Positions 25,558-33,715 of a DNA stretch of 38,108 bases are shown in pieces; position 1 is the stretch's first letter; each line of letters begins with the position of its first letter. The position numbers and the translations under genes were made by a program. The notes beneath the pieces are model-generated. The model searched no databases. It was not told where the DNA came from and saw only the letters and a program-made list of their open reading frames with translations. Origin of the DNA: an uncultured Phycisphaerae bacterium (GTDB lineage: Bacteria; Planctomycetota; Phycisphaerae; Sedimentisphaerales; Anaerohalosphaeraceae); the NCBI GenBank assembly GCA_937949545.1, contig CALEDR010000040.1, positions 1 through 38,108 of the forward strand, given 5' to 3'.

Positions 25558-27534
25558 ATGAGTCAGACGCTCACCTACAAAATCTTGCAGCAGCATCTGG
25601 CTGAAGGGAGACTTCAGCCGGGTGAACCCATCGGAATTCGCATCGACCAAACCCTCACGCAGGATGCCACAGGAACGACGGTTTTTCTGCTGTTTGAGTC
25701 AATGGGAATTGCCCGTGTTCGCACAGAGCTGTCCGTCAGTTATGTAGACCACAATATGGCGCAGTTCGGACCGGAAAACCACAACGACCACCTCTATCTG
25801 CAAAGCATCGCCCGCAAGGTTGGGGTCTATCATTCACGTCCCGGCAACGGCATCTGTCATCAGGTCCATCTCGAGCGTTTCGGCAGACCGGGGGCGACCC
25901 TGCTGGGTAGTGATTCCCATACTCCCACCTGCGGCGGACTGGGCATGCTGGCTATCGGTGCCGGCGGGCTGGATGTCGCCTCGGCTATGGGAGGCGGGGC
26001 TTTCTATATGACCTGTCCCAAAGTCATTGGTGTGCACCTGACCGGACGGCTTCACGACTGGGTTTCCAGTAAGGACATTATTCTCCATCTGCTGAGTATT
26101 TTGACTACAAAAGGGAATGTGGACTGCGTGATTGAATATTTCGGGCCGGGCGTGCAGACGCTCACAGTGCCTCAGCGGGCCACAGTCACCAATATGGGCG
26201 CTGAATTGGGAGTAACGACCAGCATCTTCCCCAGCGACGAAATGACCGAACAGTTTCTGGCCGCACAGGACCGGCCGCAGCATTACCAGCCGCTGGCCGC
26301 CGACCCGGATGCCCATTACGACCGCATCATTGAAATTAACCTGTCCAAACTGGTTCCGATGGCAGCCTGCCCCTCCTCGCCGGACAATGTCGTGTCGGTG
26401 GAGGAGATTGCCGGACGAAAAATTCATCAAGTTGTCATCGGCAGCTGCACCAACTCCAGTTATCAGGATTTGATGATTGCCGCCGAAATACTCAAAGGGC
26501 GGAAAATTGACCCATCCGTTGAGTTCGGCATCGCCCCCGGAAGCCGTCAGGTGCTTCAGATGATTGCGCAGAACGGGGCACTGGCTGATCTTTTAGCGGC
26601 TGGCGCCCGCCTGCTCGAAAGTGCCTGCGGCCCCTGCATTGGGCAGGGATTTTCTCCGGGCGATGGAACGGTCACTTTGCGAACATTCAACCGCAACTTT
26701 GCGGGGCGGACTGGAACCAAAGGCGACCAGTGTTATCTGGTGAGTCCTGAAACGGCGGCGGCCTCGGCCATTATGGGTGAAATTACTGACCCGCGGAGTC
26801 TCAAAGAGATGATTGGACTGCGGTATCCGACCATCAAACTGCCGAAAGAATATCTGATTGACGACAGCATGATTGACCCGCCCCTGCCGCCGGAAGAGGC
26901 CGTCTCCGCCGTGGTCACCCGAGGCCCCACAATCGTTGTCCCTGAGTCCCCCAAGCCCCTGCCGGAAACCCTGACCGGACAGGTTCTTCTTAAGTGCGGG
27001 GATAAAATCACCACCGACCACATTATGCCGGCCGGCGCCTTCCTCAAATACCGCTCCAACGTACCGGAATATTCCAAGTATGTCTTCAACAGTTTCAACG
27101 AAGAAGGCAAACCGACCTTTGCGCAGCGCTGTCTGGCACTGAAAAAACAGGGCCTGTCCGGGATTGTCATTGCCGGAGAAAGTTACGGCCAGGGCTCCAG
27201 CCGCGAGCACGCGGCGCTGTGCCCGATGTACCTGGGGCTGCGGGCGGTTTTGGCCAAATCCATCGAACGCATTCACCGGGCCAACCTGATTAATTTTGCT
27301 ATTGTGCCGATTGAGTTTGCCGACCCGGCCGATTATGACAGAATTCAGACGGATGATAGGCTCGAAATCCCCGACCTGATCGGGGCAATCCGCAGCGCCA
27401 ACGAGGTGGAAATCTGCAACCGCACGCAGGGATTTTCCTTCAAAGGCCGTCTGGTTCTCTCTCACCGGGACCGGGAAATCCTGCTGGCCGCGGGCCTGCT
27501 CAATTACGCCAAGAAGAAGGCCATGCCCTCATGA
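25558..27534 (+). CDS. acnA: Aconitate hydratase, monomeric bacterial type
   Basis: A 658-residue aconitase, shorter than E. coli AcnA (about 890) and matching the compact mitochondrial-like/Aquifex-type branch. It interconverts citrate and isocitrate in the cytoplasm. The [4Fe-4S] ligands are Cys297 in 'IGSCTNSS', and Cys357 and Cys360 in 'ESACGPCIGQG'. 'GSDSHTPTCGGLGMLAIGAGGLDVA' (split, from residue 117) is the substrate-binding region, and the swivelling C-terminal domain has 'GESYGQGSSREHAAL'. It is the first gene of a plus-strand operon with its own promoter. The LOG-like gene overlaps its stop as ATGA. Confidence 0.93.
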   Translation: MSQTLTYKILQQHLAEGRLQPGEPIGIRIDQTLTQDATGTTVFLLFESMGIARVRTELSVSYVDHNMAQFGPENHNDHLYLQSIARKVGVYHSRPGNGICHQVHLERFGRPGATLLGSDSHTPTCGGLGMLAIGAGGLDVASAMGGGAFYMTCPKVIGVHLTGRLHDWVSSKDIILHLLSILTTKGNVDCVIEYFGPGVQTLTVPQRATVTNMGAELGVTTSIFPSDEMTEQFLAAQDRPQHYQPLAADPDAHYDRIIEINLSKLVPMAACPSSPDNVVSVEEIAGRKIHQVVIGSCTNSSYQDLMIAAEILKGRKIDPSVEFGIAPGSRQVLQMIAQNGALADLLAAGARLLESACGPCIGQGFSPGDGTVTLRTFNRNFAGRTGTKGDQCYLVSPETAAASAIMGEITDPRSLKEMIGLRYPTIKLPKEYLIDDSMIDPPLPPEEAVSAVVTRGPTIVVPESPKPLPETLTGQVLLKCGDKITTDHIMPAGAFLKYRSNVPEYSKYVFNSFNEEGKPTFAQRCLALKKQGLSGIVIAGESYGQGSSREHAALCPMYLGLRAVLAKSIERIHRANLINFAIVPIEFADPADYDRIQTDDRLEIPDLIGAIRSANEVEICNRTQGFSFKGRLVLSHRDREILLAAGLLNYAKKKAMPS

Positions 27535-28064
27535 ACGAAAAACCGTGTGTCATTACTTTGTTTGGAACCAGCCGTGCCGGTGAGCAGGATGATGTCTTCC
27601 GCTTCGCCGAGCAGATGGGGGCTCTGCTGGCCCACAGCGGGTATGCCGTTGCCAACGGCGGCTACGGCGGCGTGATGCTGGCTTCCGCCCGAGGGGCGGC
27701 CTCCGCCGGCGGCCGAGTCATCGGTGTCACCTGCCGTGCCTTCAAGCGAAACCCGAATCCCTATTTGACCGAGGAAATCCCGACAGATACCCTTACGGAG
27801 CGGCTGGCTTCGCTGATTCGGCTCGGCAGCGCCTATCTGGTCTTTGCCGGCGGGACCGGCACCCTGCTGGAACTGGCGGACGTCTGGGAACACAAAAACA
27901 AAGGGTTTCCGGGAACCGACAAGCCGATCATCCTGATGGGAAACTTCTGGCAGCCGCTGGTGCAGATGATGGCCCAGGCCGACCCGAAAAGCACCCGCTG
28001 CATCCGAACCGCCGAAACCCCTTCAGAAGCCCTGGCCATTCTTCAGCAAGAGGGACTCCGATGA
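27531..28064 (+). CDS. LOG/TIGR00725-like Rossmann-fold protein
   Basis: A 177-residue protein of the SLOG/LOG superfamily. It has an N-terminal 'ITLFGTSRAG' strand-turn, 'GGYGGVMLASARGA' (43-56) and 'FAGGTGTLLELADVWEHKNKG' (split, from 105), the counterpart of the P-G-G-x-G-T-x-x-E motif with Ala in place of Pro. LOG enzymes release free cytokinin-type bases from nucleotide monophosphates, but many bacterial members have other or unknown nucleotide-related roles, so only a nucleotide-binding function is safe. It overlaps its neighbours by 4 nt on both sides. Confidence 0.8.
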   Translation: MNEKPCVITLFGTSRAGEQDDVFRFAEQMGALLAHSGYAVANGGYGGVMLASARGAASAGGRVIGVTCRAFKRNPNPYLTEEIPTDTLTERLASLIRLGSAYLVFAGGTGTLLELADVWEHKNKGFPGTDKPIILMGNFWQPLVQMMAQADPKSTRCIRTAETPSEALAILQQEGLR

Positions 28065-28885
28065 AAAACATACTGATTCTTTTCCTGGCTTTGCCGGCAA
28101 TTGTCCTCGCGCAGGCCGCTGCGGGAGGGGAAAAACCCAAAACCCGCCCCTTGCCGGAAGGACTGGAGCTGCGGCAGGTGGAAGGGGTCGCCCGGCTCAA
28201 CGAGAAGACAAAGGCCTGGCGGTTCAGCCCGCATACAACCCTCACCAACCGCGGCCTGACAATTACCCCGCAAACCGAACTGACTATCCTGCCTTCCAGC
28301 GCACTCGAAAAAATCCTCTCCTACGCCGGAACGGAAAATCAGGTCCAGGTCCGCATCGACGCCGTCGTAACTCAGTATCAAAAGGGAAACTTCCTGTTTA
28401 TCTTTGATGCGGCACCTCTGAAGGACTCCCCCGAAGCCGAAAAACAGCCGGATAGTCCCAAACCCACGGAAGCGGAGATGAAAAATGTCCTGCGGGCGGC
28501 CGCCGATCCCAATGAATCCTCTGTAATTCCGCCGGATATCCTCAAGCGAATGAAGCCGGCCCAGAAAACCGATTTTGCCCGAATGGCCCAGACAGCCCCC
28601 GCCGCCGTCAAAGAAGATACAATGCTCGTCAGCCGAACCGGACGCTTTGTCCGCCTCGGTCCGGCGGGCGAGTTTGTCCTGGACGGCTTCGGAAGAAACG
28701 TATCTGTACAGTCATTCGTTCTGCTGCCCTGCCGGACGCTCGAGCAGGTCGAACAGCAGCACAAGCAGTCGCTGGAGCGGATTCGATTTCGTGTGTCCGG
28801 GGTGCTGACCACCTTTCGCGGACGAACCTTTCTGCTCCTTCAGGGGGCGGCCCGAACCTATACACACGGCAACTTTACTCCGTAA
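28061..28885 (+). CDS. Exported protein of unknown function
   Basis: A 274-residue protein with a Sec signal peptide (about 1-18, 'ILILFLALPAIVLAQA'). Not recognised. The mature part is two beta-rich stretches: residues about 33-115 ('VARLNEKTKAWRFSPHTTLT', a strand-rich segment ending 'YQKGNFLFIFDAAPL') and 195-274 ('ERIRFRVSGVLTTFRGRTFL', 'LLQGAARTYTHGNFTP'). Between them is a polar, Pro/Glu/Lys-rich linker with two predicted helices. The repeated 'GNF' and 'RxFLLLQ' endings suggest two copies of one OB- or barrel-like domain. It overlaps the LOG-like stop as ATGA and precedes hisD by 24 nt. Confidence 0.7.
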   Translation: MKNILILFLALPAIVLAQAAAGGEKPKTRPLPEGLELRQVEGVARLNEKTKAWRFSPHTTLTNRGLTITPQTELTILPSSALEKILSYAGTENQVQVRIDAVVTQYQKGNFLFIFDAAPLKDSPEAEKQPDSPKPTEAEMKNVLRAAADPNESSVIPPDILKRMKPAQKTDFARMAQTAPAAVKEDTMLVSRTGRFVRLGPAGEFVLDGFGRNVSVQSFVLLPCRTLEQVEQQHKQSLERIRFRVSGVLTTFRGRTFLLLQGAARTYTHGNFTP

Positions 28886-28909
28886 TCCTTTTCTGTCAGG
28901 AGCGTTTGT

Positions 28910-30235
28910 GTGAGCGGAACTCTGGAGTCCATTCTGCTGATTGCCGGACAGCCGGACTTTGAAGCCAAAAGCCGACGCCTGCTGGAAGAACACTCCATGC
29001 GGACCTTTCTGGAGGGCAAGCACGGTCTGGCCGAATCGGTTCGTCAGATTGTCGCTGATGTCGGGCGGCGAGGCGATGCAGCCCTGTGCGAATACAGCGA
29101 ACGGTTCGACCGAGTCCGACTGTCCCCGCAGGAGTTTCGCATTTCGTCCAAAGATATCGAAAAGGCGCACAGGCAGCTGTCCCCCGACCTGCTGAAATCC
29201 CTCCGTAAGGCCGTCCGGAATGTCCGCAGGTATCAGTCGGAGATTTTCATCGGCCGAAAAAACCGCCACCCCGGCATTCGCTATCTTCCGCTGGAGCGGG
29301 TTGCCGTCTGCGTACCCGGCGCCAGCGCCCCCCTGCCGAGCACCCTGATTATGACCGCCGTGCCGGCCCAAGTGGCGGGCGTCAAAGAAATCGCCGTCCT
29401 CTCCCCGCCCCGCTGGCAGGGAAGCATCCATCCGGTCATTCTCGGCCTGTGTCGGGAACTGAACATCACGGAGGTTTACCGACTGGGCGGAGCCCACGCC
29501 GTTGCAGCGCTGGCCTTCGGGACCCAAACCATTCGCAAAGCCGACAAAATTGTCGGGCCCGGCCACGACGTCGTCCAGCTGGCCAAAAAGGAGGTCTTCG
29601 GGCTTGTGGACATTGATTCCTTTGCCGGCCCCAGCGATGTGCTGATTGTCGCCAACCGGCAGGCCAACCCGGACTGGGTAGCCGCCGACATGCTCAGTCA
29701 GGCCGAACACAATCCCGGCGCCGGCATTGTTGTGACTGATTCAGCGGATTTGGCCCAAAAGGTCCTGGCGGCCCTCGAAGAGCAGCTGCCTCAGCTGGAC
29801 CGAGCGGAAGGGACACGCCAATGTCTGCTCAAATCCAGCGGCATTCTGGTTTTTCCGTCGCTGGATGCGGCAATTCACTGGGCAAATGACTTTGCCGCCG
29901 AACATGTCCAGGTCCAATGCGGCCGGAAAAGCCGAGCCGTCGCCCGCCGGCTGCAGAACGCCGGCGCAGTGTTTGTCGGTCCCTATTCGCCGGTGGCCGT
30001 TGGCGATTACTGGGCCGGTCCGAGCCATACCCTGCCGACTCGACAGACCAGCCGATATTTCAGCGCCCTGACCAGCAACGATTTTGTCAAATCCATCAGC
30101 TGGATTGAATACACGCAGGAACAGCTGCGCCGCAGTGCGGGGGATATCATCCGGCTGGCTCAGACGGAGGGTCTGGATGCCCATGCCAAAAGCATTCAAA
30201 AACGCCTCCGGAAACAACCGCCAAAGAAAGGATAA
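28910..30235 (+). CDS. hisD: Histidinol dehydrogenase
   Basis: A 441-residue enzyme for the last two oxidations of histidine synthesis (histidinol to histidine, NAD and zinc dependent). GTG 28910 is preceded by AGGAG at 7 nt. Motifs: 'ASAPLPSTLIMTAVPAQVAG' (138-157), 'GGAHAVAALAFGTQTI', 'DIDSFAGPSDVLIVANRQA', 'LSQAEHNPGAG' with Gln264 and His267 as zinc ligands, 'DFAAEHVQV' with the catalytic Glu-His, and 'GDYWAGPSHTLPT' with the last zinc Asp. Variations from the common form: GPGH for GPGN and AGPSD for AGPSE. No other his gene is in the window, so the pathway is scattered. Confidence 0.92.
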   Translation: MSGTLESILLIAGQPDFEAKSRRLLEEHSMRTFLEGKHGLAESVRQIVADVGRRGDAALCEYSERFDRVRLSPQEFRISSKDIEKAHRQLSPDLLKSLRKAVRNVRRYQSEIFIGRKNRHPGIRYLPLERVAVCVPGASAPLPSTLIMTAVPAQVAGVKEIAVLSPPRWQGSIHPVILGLCRELNITEVYRLGGAHAVAALAFGTQTIRKADKIVGPGHDVVQLAKKEVFGLVDIDSFAGPSDVLIVANRQANPDWVAADMLSQAEHNPGAGIVVTDSADLAQKVLAALEEQLPQLDRAEGTRQCLLKSSGILVFPSLDAAIHWANDFAAEHVQVQCGRKSRAVARRLQNAGAVFVGPYSPVAVGDYWAGPSHTLPTRQTSRYFSALTSNDFVKSISWIEYTQEQLRRSAGDIIRLAQTEGLDAHAKSIQKRLRKQPPKKG

Positions 30236-30239
30236 TCTT

Positions 30240-30674
30240 ATGGAACCGGTAGAACAGGCCGTCTGTTTCTTCCAGAAAGGATACAACTGTGCTCAGGCAG
30301 TCTTGGCCGTCTGGTGCGAGCGGTTCGGGCTCCCGCAAGAAACCGCCGTCAAACTGGCCGGCGGGCTGGGCGGCGGCATCGGACGAAACGGCGAAATCTG
30401 CGGTGCCCTGACCGGGGCCGTTCTGGTGCTCGGTTTGCGCTACGGCACAGCCGATCCACAGGATAAGAATACCAAATACGACCTGTACCGCAGGACCCAC
30501 GAGCTGATGCATCGATTCAAAAGCCACGCCGGTTCGCTCTACTGCCGACAGCTGCTCGGTTTCGATATGGCAACTCCGGAAGGGCTGGCCGCCTCGCAGA
30601 AACCGGGCGCCTTTGACGAATGCCCGCAGTTTGTGCGCATCGCTGCGGAATTACTGGATACAATGCTCGAATAA
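30240..30674 (+). CDS. C_GCAxxG_C_C family redox-active protein
   Basis: A 144-residue protein with the four conserved cysteines of this family: Cys17 in 'YNCAQAV', Cys54 in 'GEICGALTGAVLVLG', Cys102 in 'YCRQLLG' and Cys128 in 'ECPQFV'. Gly-rich 'GGLGGGIGRNG' precedes the second. The family is thought to be redox active or metal binding, without a settled reaction. AAGGA lies 8 nt before ATG 30240; an open frame continues upstream inside hisD but is not part of the gene. It is followed by the small ACT-like protein, 14 nt downstream. Confidence 0.85.
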   Translation: MEPVEQAVCFFQKGYNCAQAVLAVWCERFGLPQETAVKLAGGLGGGIGRNGEICGALTGAVLVLGLRYGTADPQDKNTKYDLYRRTHELMHRFKSHAGSLYCRQLLGFDMATPEGLAASQKPGAFDECPQFVRIAAELLDTMLE

Positions 30675-30688
30675 GAAAGGAGCCGAAC

Positions 30689-30955
30689 ATGCCGCTGACA
30701 AAACACATTATCCTGGGTGTGCACATTACAGACCGAATTCATCATGTCGATTCCGTCCAGCATCTTCTGACAGAATACGGCTGCAGCATCCGGACTCGTC
30801 TGGGGCTGCACGAAGCCGAGGCGGGCTTCTGTTCTCCCAATGGACTGATTCTGCTGGAAATGGCCGACGATGAAAAAACAGCCAACGAGCTGGCGTCAAA
30901 ATTGAACGCTGTGGAAGGTGTCGAAGTGAAAAAAATGACTTTCGACCATCCCTAA
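30689..30955 (+). CDS. Small ACT-like protein, TM1266 / iron-only hydrogenase regulator type
   Basis: An 88-residue protein with AAAGGAG 6-7 nt before ATG. It has a beta-alpha-beta pattern 'IILGVHITDRIHHVDSVQHL' then 'SIRTRLGLHEAEAG' and 'NGLILLEMADDEKTANEL', ending 'VEGVEVKKMTF'. This matches the ferredoxin-like/ACT fold of TM1266-type proteins, which lie beside FeFe-hydrogenase genes in other bacteria. No hydrogenase gene is here, so a ligand-binding regulator of redox or amino acid metabolism is the safer reading. Confidence 0.65.
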   Translation: MPLTKHIILGVHITDRIHHVDSVQHLLTEYGCSIRTRLGLHEAEAGFCSPNGLILLEMADDEKTANELASKLNAVEGVEVKKMTFDHP

Positions 30956-30976
30956 AAGGTCCGGGAATCTTCGCAA

Positions 30977-31864
30977 ATGCTCACGGATAATATCCTTGAT
31001 TTGATCGGCCATACGCCGCTGTTGCAGCTGCGCGGGGAGCCCATCTATGCCAAGGCGGAGTTTCTCAACCCGGGCGGCAGCATCAAGGACCGAGTGGCCC
31101 TGGCTATGCTCGAAGGGGCCGAGCGGGACGGGAAACTCAAACCCGATTCGATCATCGTCGAGCCCACCTCCGGCAACACGGGCATTGGGATTGCCTTGGT
31201 TGGACGGCTGAAAGGTTATAAGGTCCGTATTGTGATGCCTGAAAATATGAGCGTCGAACGCAAAAAACTGATCAAAGCACTTGGAGCCGATTTGATTTTG
31301 ACTCCTGCCGAAAAAAGCATCGCCGGAGCCGTCGAAACAGTCGAACAGATGCAGGCCGAAGACGGGCGTGTCTTTGTCCCCCAGCAGTTCAAGAATCCGG
31401 ATAATCCCCGCATCCATTATGAGCAGACGGCCGTCGAACTTTGGCGGCAGATGAGCGGTCAGATTGCCTGTTTCGTAGCCGGAGTCGGCAGCGGCGGCAC
31501 CCTGCAGGGCATCGGACGTTTTTTGCGGGAGCATAAGCCGGACGTGCGAATTGTCGCGGTTGAACCCAAAGATGTCTCGGCCCTGCTGGGCCATGAGCCT
31601 GGCCTTCACCAGATTCAGGGCATCGGCGACGGCTTTATTCCCGATATTCTGGATGTTTCGCTTGTGGATGAAGTTATAGAGGTAACGGATGAGGACGCGA
31701 TCGAAACCACACGGCAGCTGAGTATCCAGTACGGCTTTCTGGTCGGGATTTCTTCCGGTGCCAATGTCTGGGCGGCCCGGCAGATGACGGCTCGAATCCG
31801 AGGCCCTATTGCTACGGTCCTGCCGGACCGGGCGGAACGATATTTCAGTACAGCCCTGCTGTAA
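30977..31864 (+). CDS. cysK: Cysteine synthase family PLP enzyme
   Basis: A 295-residue fold-type II PLP enzyme. Lys37 in 'NPGGSIKDRVAL' binds PLP, 'TSGNTG' (64-69) holds the substrate carboxylate, 'GVGSGGTLQGIG' binds the PLP phosphate, and 'VGISSGAN' is the C-terminal Ser loop. It makes cysteine from O-acetylserine (or O-phosphoserine) and sulfide; CysK and CysM cannot be told apart by eye. It is slightly shorter than usual (about 310). The ribosome site is weak. It follows the ACT-like gene by 21 nt. Confidence 0.9.
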   Translation: MLTDNILDLIGHTPLLQLRGEPIYAKAEFLNPGGSIKDRVALAMLEGAERDGKLKPDSIIVEPTSGNTGIGIALVGRLKGYKVRIVMPENMSVERKKLIKALGADLILTPAEKSIAGAVETVEQMQAEDGRVFVPQQFKNPDNPRIHYEQTAVELWRQMSGQIACFVAGVGSGGTLQGIGRFLREHKPDVRIVAVEPKDVSALLGHEPGLHQIQGIGDGFIPDILDVSLVDEVIEVTDEDAIETTRQLSIQYGFLVGISSGANVWAARQMTARIRGPIATVLPDRAERYFSTALL

Positions 31865-31875
31865 AAGGAAAACCA

Positions 31876-32220
31876 ATGGACTATCAAACCCTGAAAAATC
31901 GGCTGCTCGAATTCCGCCGAAAGCGGGACTGGGAGCAGTTTCACGACCCCAAAAACCTGGCGGAGGGACTGATTATCGAGGCCGGGGAACTGTTGGAAAA
32001 CTTTTTGTGGAAGCCGCCCGCCGACTGCCGAAACTTGACGGAGATAGAACGCAAAAGGGTCGAGGAAGAAATCGGCGACATCTTTGCTTTTTTGATTTAT
32101 TTGTGCTGCGAACTGAATATTGACCCGTTTGAAGCCGCCCACCGAAAGATTCGTATTAACGAACAAAAATATCCGGTCGAAAAATCCAAAGGAAAGAGCA
32201 CCAAGTACAAATACTTATAA
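31876..32220 (+). CDS. MazG-like nucleotide pyrophosphohydrolase
   Basis: A 114-residue all-alpha protein, one MazG/RS21-C6-type domain. The metal site is 'EAGELLE' (35-41; Glu35, Glu38) and 'EEEIGDIFAFLIYL' (63-76; Glu65, Asp68). The tail 'KYPVEKSKGKSTKYKYL' is typical of the short housekeeping branch. It hydrolyses non-canonical or excess NTPs to NMP and pyrophosphate; the exact nucleotide is unknown. AAGGA is 6 nt before ATG. It is the last gene of the operon. Confidence 0.88.
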   Translation: MDYQTLKNRLLEFRRKRDWEQFHDPKNLAEGLIIEAGELLENFLWKPPADCRNLTEIERKRVEEEIGDIFAFLIYLCCELNIDPFEAAHRKIRINEQKYPVEKSKGKSTKYKYL

Positions 32221-32271
32221 GCACATCGGCTTTTCTGTGCCGGGCGTTCTTTCGAAGCGTCCGAGTCAAGG

Positions 32272-32303
32272 AAAGCCGAATACGGTTTGTTTTTTGGCTT
32301 TTT
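32272..32303 (+). terminator. Possible terminator after the aconitase-mazG operon
   Basis: AAAGCC pairs with GGCTTT around an 18-nt T-rich loop, and five T end the stem (32299-32303). It is in the convergent gap between the mazG-like gene and the receiver gene. The wide loop makes it weak. Confidence 0.4.
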
Positions 32304-32306
32304 CCA

Positions 32307-32738
32307 TCAGGAGGACGTACCGGATGAAGTTCCGGCCGAAGCCGGTTCTTCTGGATTTTTGGTGTCATAATATTTCAGGGCCTCGCGAACCATCGGTTTA
32401 AATTCTTCTTCGAGCTTCCACGGCTTGGTAATGAACTTGTAGATGTGCCCTTCATTAATTGCCGTCAGCAAGGTTGTAATCTGCGTATAGCCGCTGAGAA
32501 CCATACGAACTATATCCGGATACAGCTCCCGGACCTTTCGGAGGAGCTCCAAACCGTTCATCTCCGGCATCCGCATATCGGTTACGACTACATGGACTTT
32601 GTTTTTACTAAGGATCTCGAGGGCTTCCGCCCCACTGTTGGCAAACAGGCAACGATAGGGTTCATCCATCAGACCTCGCCGCAGTGACTGCAAAAGCCGC
32701 ACTTCATCATCGACAAATAACACCGTTGGATTTTCCAT
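32307..32738 (-). CDS. Single-domain response regulator
   Basis: A 143-residue receiver protein without an output domain. Acidic pair Asp10-Asp11, phosphoacceptor Asp54 in 'VVTDMRMPEMNG', Ser82 in 'LSGY' and Lys105 in 'ITKPW' are intact, so it should accept phosphate. The 'GYTQITTLLTAINEGHIYKF' segment resembles receivers of RpfG-type regulators, whose HD-GYP part is absent here. The last 20 residues are Ser/Thr/Gly-rich. AGGTGAG precedes ATG, and it lies 8 nt after the histidine kinase gene. Likely the output or shuttle of the operon. Confidence 0.88.
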   Translation of the reverse strand: MENPTVLFVDDEVRLLQSLRRGLMDEPYRCLFANSGAEALEILSKNKVHVVVTDMRMPEMNGLELLRKVRELYPDIVRMVLSGYTQITTLLTAINEGHIYKFITKPWKLEEEFKPMVREALKYYDTKNPEEPASAGTSSGTSS

Positions 32739-32746
32739 ATCTCACC

Positions 32747-33649
32747 TCATATTTCAACGTCATGGATTACTGATTTTGATACTCGATCGGTATTGAATTG
32801 TTTCTCGAAAACCTGTTTGGTTGGAATTTTCGGAGCTTCTTTGGGCAGTTTGATGATAAATTTCGTGCCTTTTCCGACTTCGCTGTCCACCAGGATTTGC
32901 CCCCGATGCTTATGGACGACAATATCATAAGAGACGCTCAAGCCCAAGCCGGTGCCTTTTCCCGCCGGTTTGGTTGTAAAGAACGGGTCAAAAATCTTGG
33001 ACTGAATCTCCGGCGGGATACCGGGGCCGTCATCTTCAATTTCACAGATCACTAACTCGGATTCCTGCCGGGTCCGAATCCAGATATGGCCGGGACCCTG
33101 ACGATTCTGCGAACGAATGGCCTGCGCCGCATTGACCAGAATATTCAGAAAGACCTGATTAAGCTGGCCGGGATGGCAATGGATTTGGGGGAGTGTACCC
33201 AGTTCCGTCACAACCTCCACATCATACTTGATTTCATTGCGGGCGACCACCAGGGTGCTGCGAATGCCTTCATTCAGGTCATAATCGCACATTTCTGTGC
33301 ACTGGTCAATTCGGGAGAAATCCCGCAGACTCTGAATAATAGTCGTCACCCGCTGAAGCCCTTCCTGCGACTCTGCGAAGAGATCCTGAATGTCTGTCAG
33401 GATAAAATCGATTTTCTTTTCCTGACGATAATGCCGGATTTCCAGCAGTTTTTCCAGCACTGCCGGCTGCGGATTTTTTTCGAGGATTTGGCCTAACTGT
33501 TCATACAGATCCAACAGGCCTTTCAGTTTCGCCAGATAGGTTTGAAGGGTCTCGAAATTGCTGGCCACAAATCCGACGGGCGTATTCATCTCGTGAGCAA
33601 CGCCGGCAGCCAAATGGCCGATGGAAGCCATCTTCTCCGTCTGGACCAT
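32747..33649 (-). CDS. Histidine kinase catalytic portion, in frame with the upstream receiver
   Basis: A 300-residue piece starting at ATG 33649 with no real ribosome site. HisKA box 'ASIGHLAAGVAHEMNTP' has His19; a long helical segment with many charged residues (about 50-100) sits within the dimerisation region; the ATPase has 'LNQVFLNILVNAAQAI' (N box), 'DDGPGIP' (G1) and 'GKGTGLGLSVSYDIV' (G2). The frame continues upstream past the ATG through 'KALEELAKAHKQRQQAQAQ', a coiled coil normal for such kinases, to a TAG at 33713-33715, beyond which the receiver is in the same frame. The natural reading is a receiver-kinase fusion split by this TAG. Confidence 0.82.
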   Translation of the reverse strand: MVQTEKMASIGHLAAGVAHEMNTPVGFVASNFETLQTYLAKLKGLLDLYEQLGQILEKNPQPAVLEKLLEIRHYRQEKKIDFILTDIQDLFAESQEGLQRVTTIIQSLRDFSRIDQCTEMCDYDLNEGIRSTLVVARNEIKYDVEVVTELGTLPQIHCHPGQLNQVFLNILVNAAQAIRSQNRQGPGHIWIRTRQESELVICEIEDDGPGIPPEIQSKIFDPFFTTKPAGKGTGLGLSVSYDIVVHKHRGQILVDSEVGKGTKFIIKLPKEAPKIPTKQVFEKQFNTDRVSKSVIHDVEI

Positions 33650-33712
33650 CTGAGCCTGTGCCTGCTGGCGCTGTTTGTGGGCTTTGGCCAGTTCTTCGAG
33701 GGCTTTTTGCGT

Positions 33713-33715
33713 CTA
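33713..33715 (-). other. In-frame TAG separating receiver and kinase
   Basis: The TAG stands between 'ALERKKNHL' and 'TQKALEELAK' with both sides in one frame. A single C-to-T change from CAG (Gln) would create it. It is the only TAG among 31 gene ends examined in the window (18 TAA, 12 TGA). Confidence 0.8.

Noticed and set aside
25558-32220. Horizontal transfer of the metabolic operon.
   Set aside because: Base composition and codon use look the same as the flanking genes, and no integrase, repeat or tRNA flanks it.
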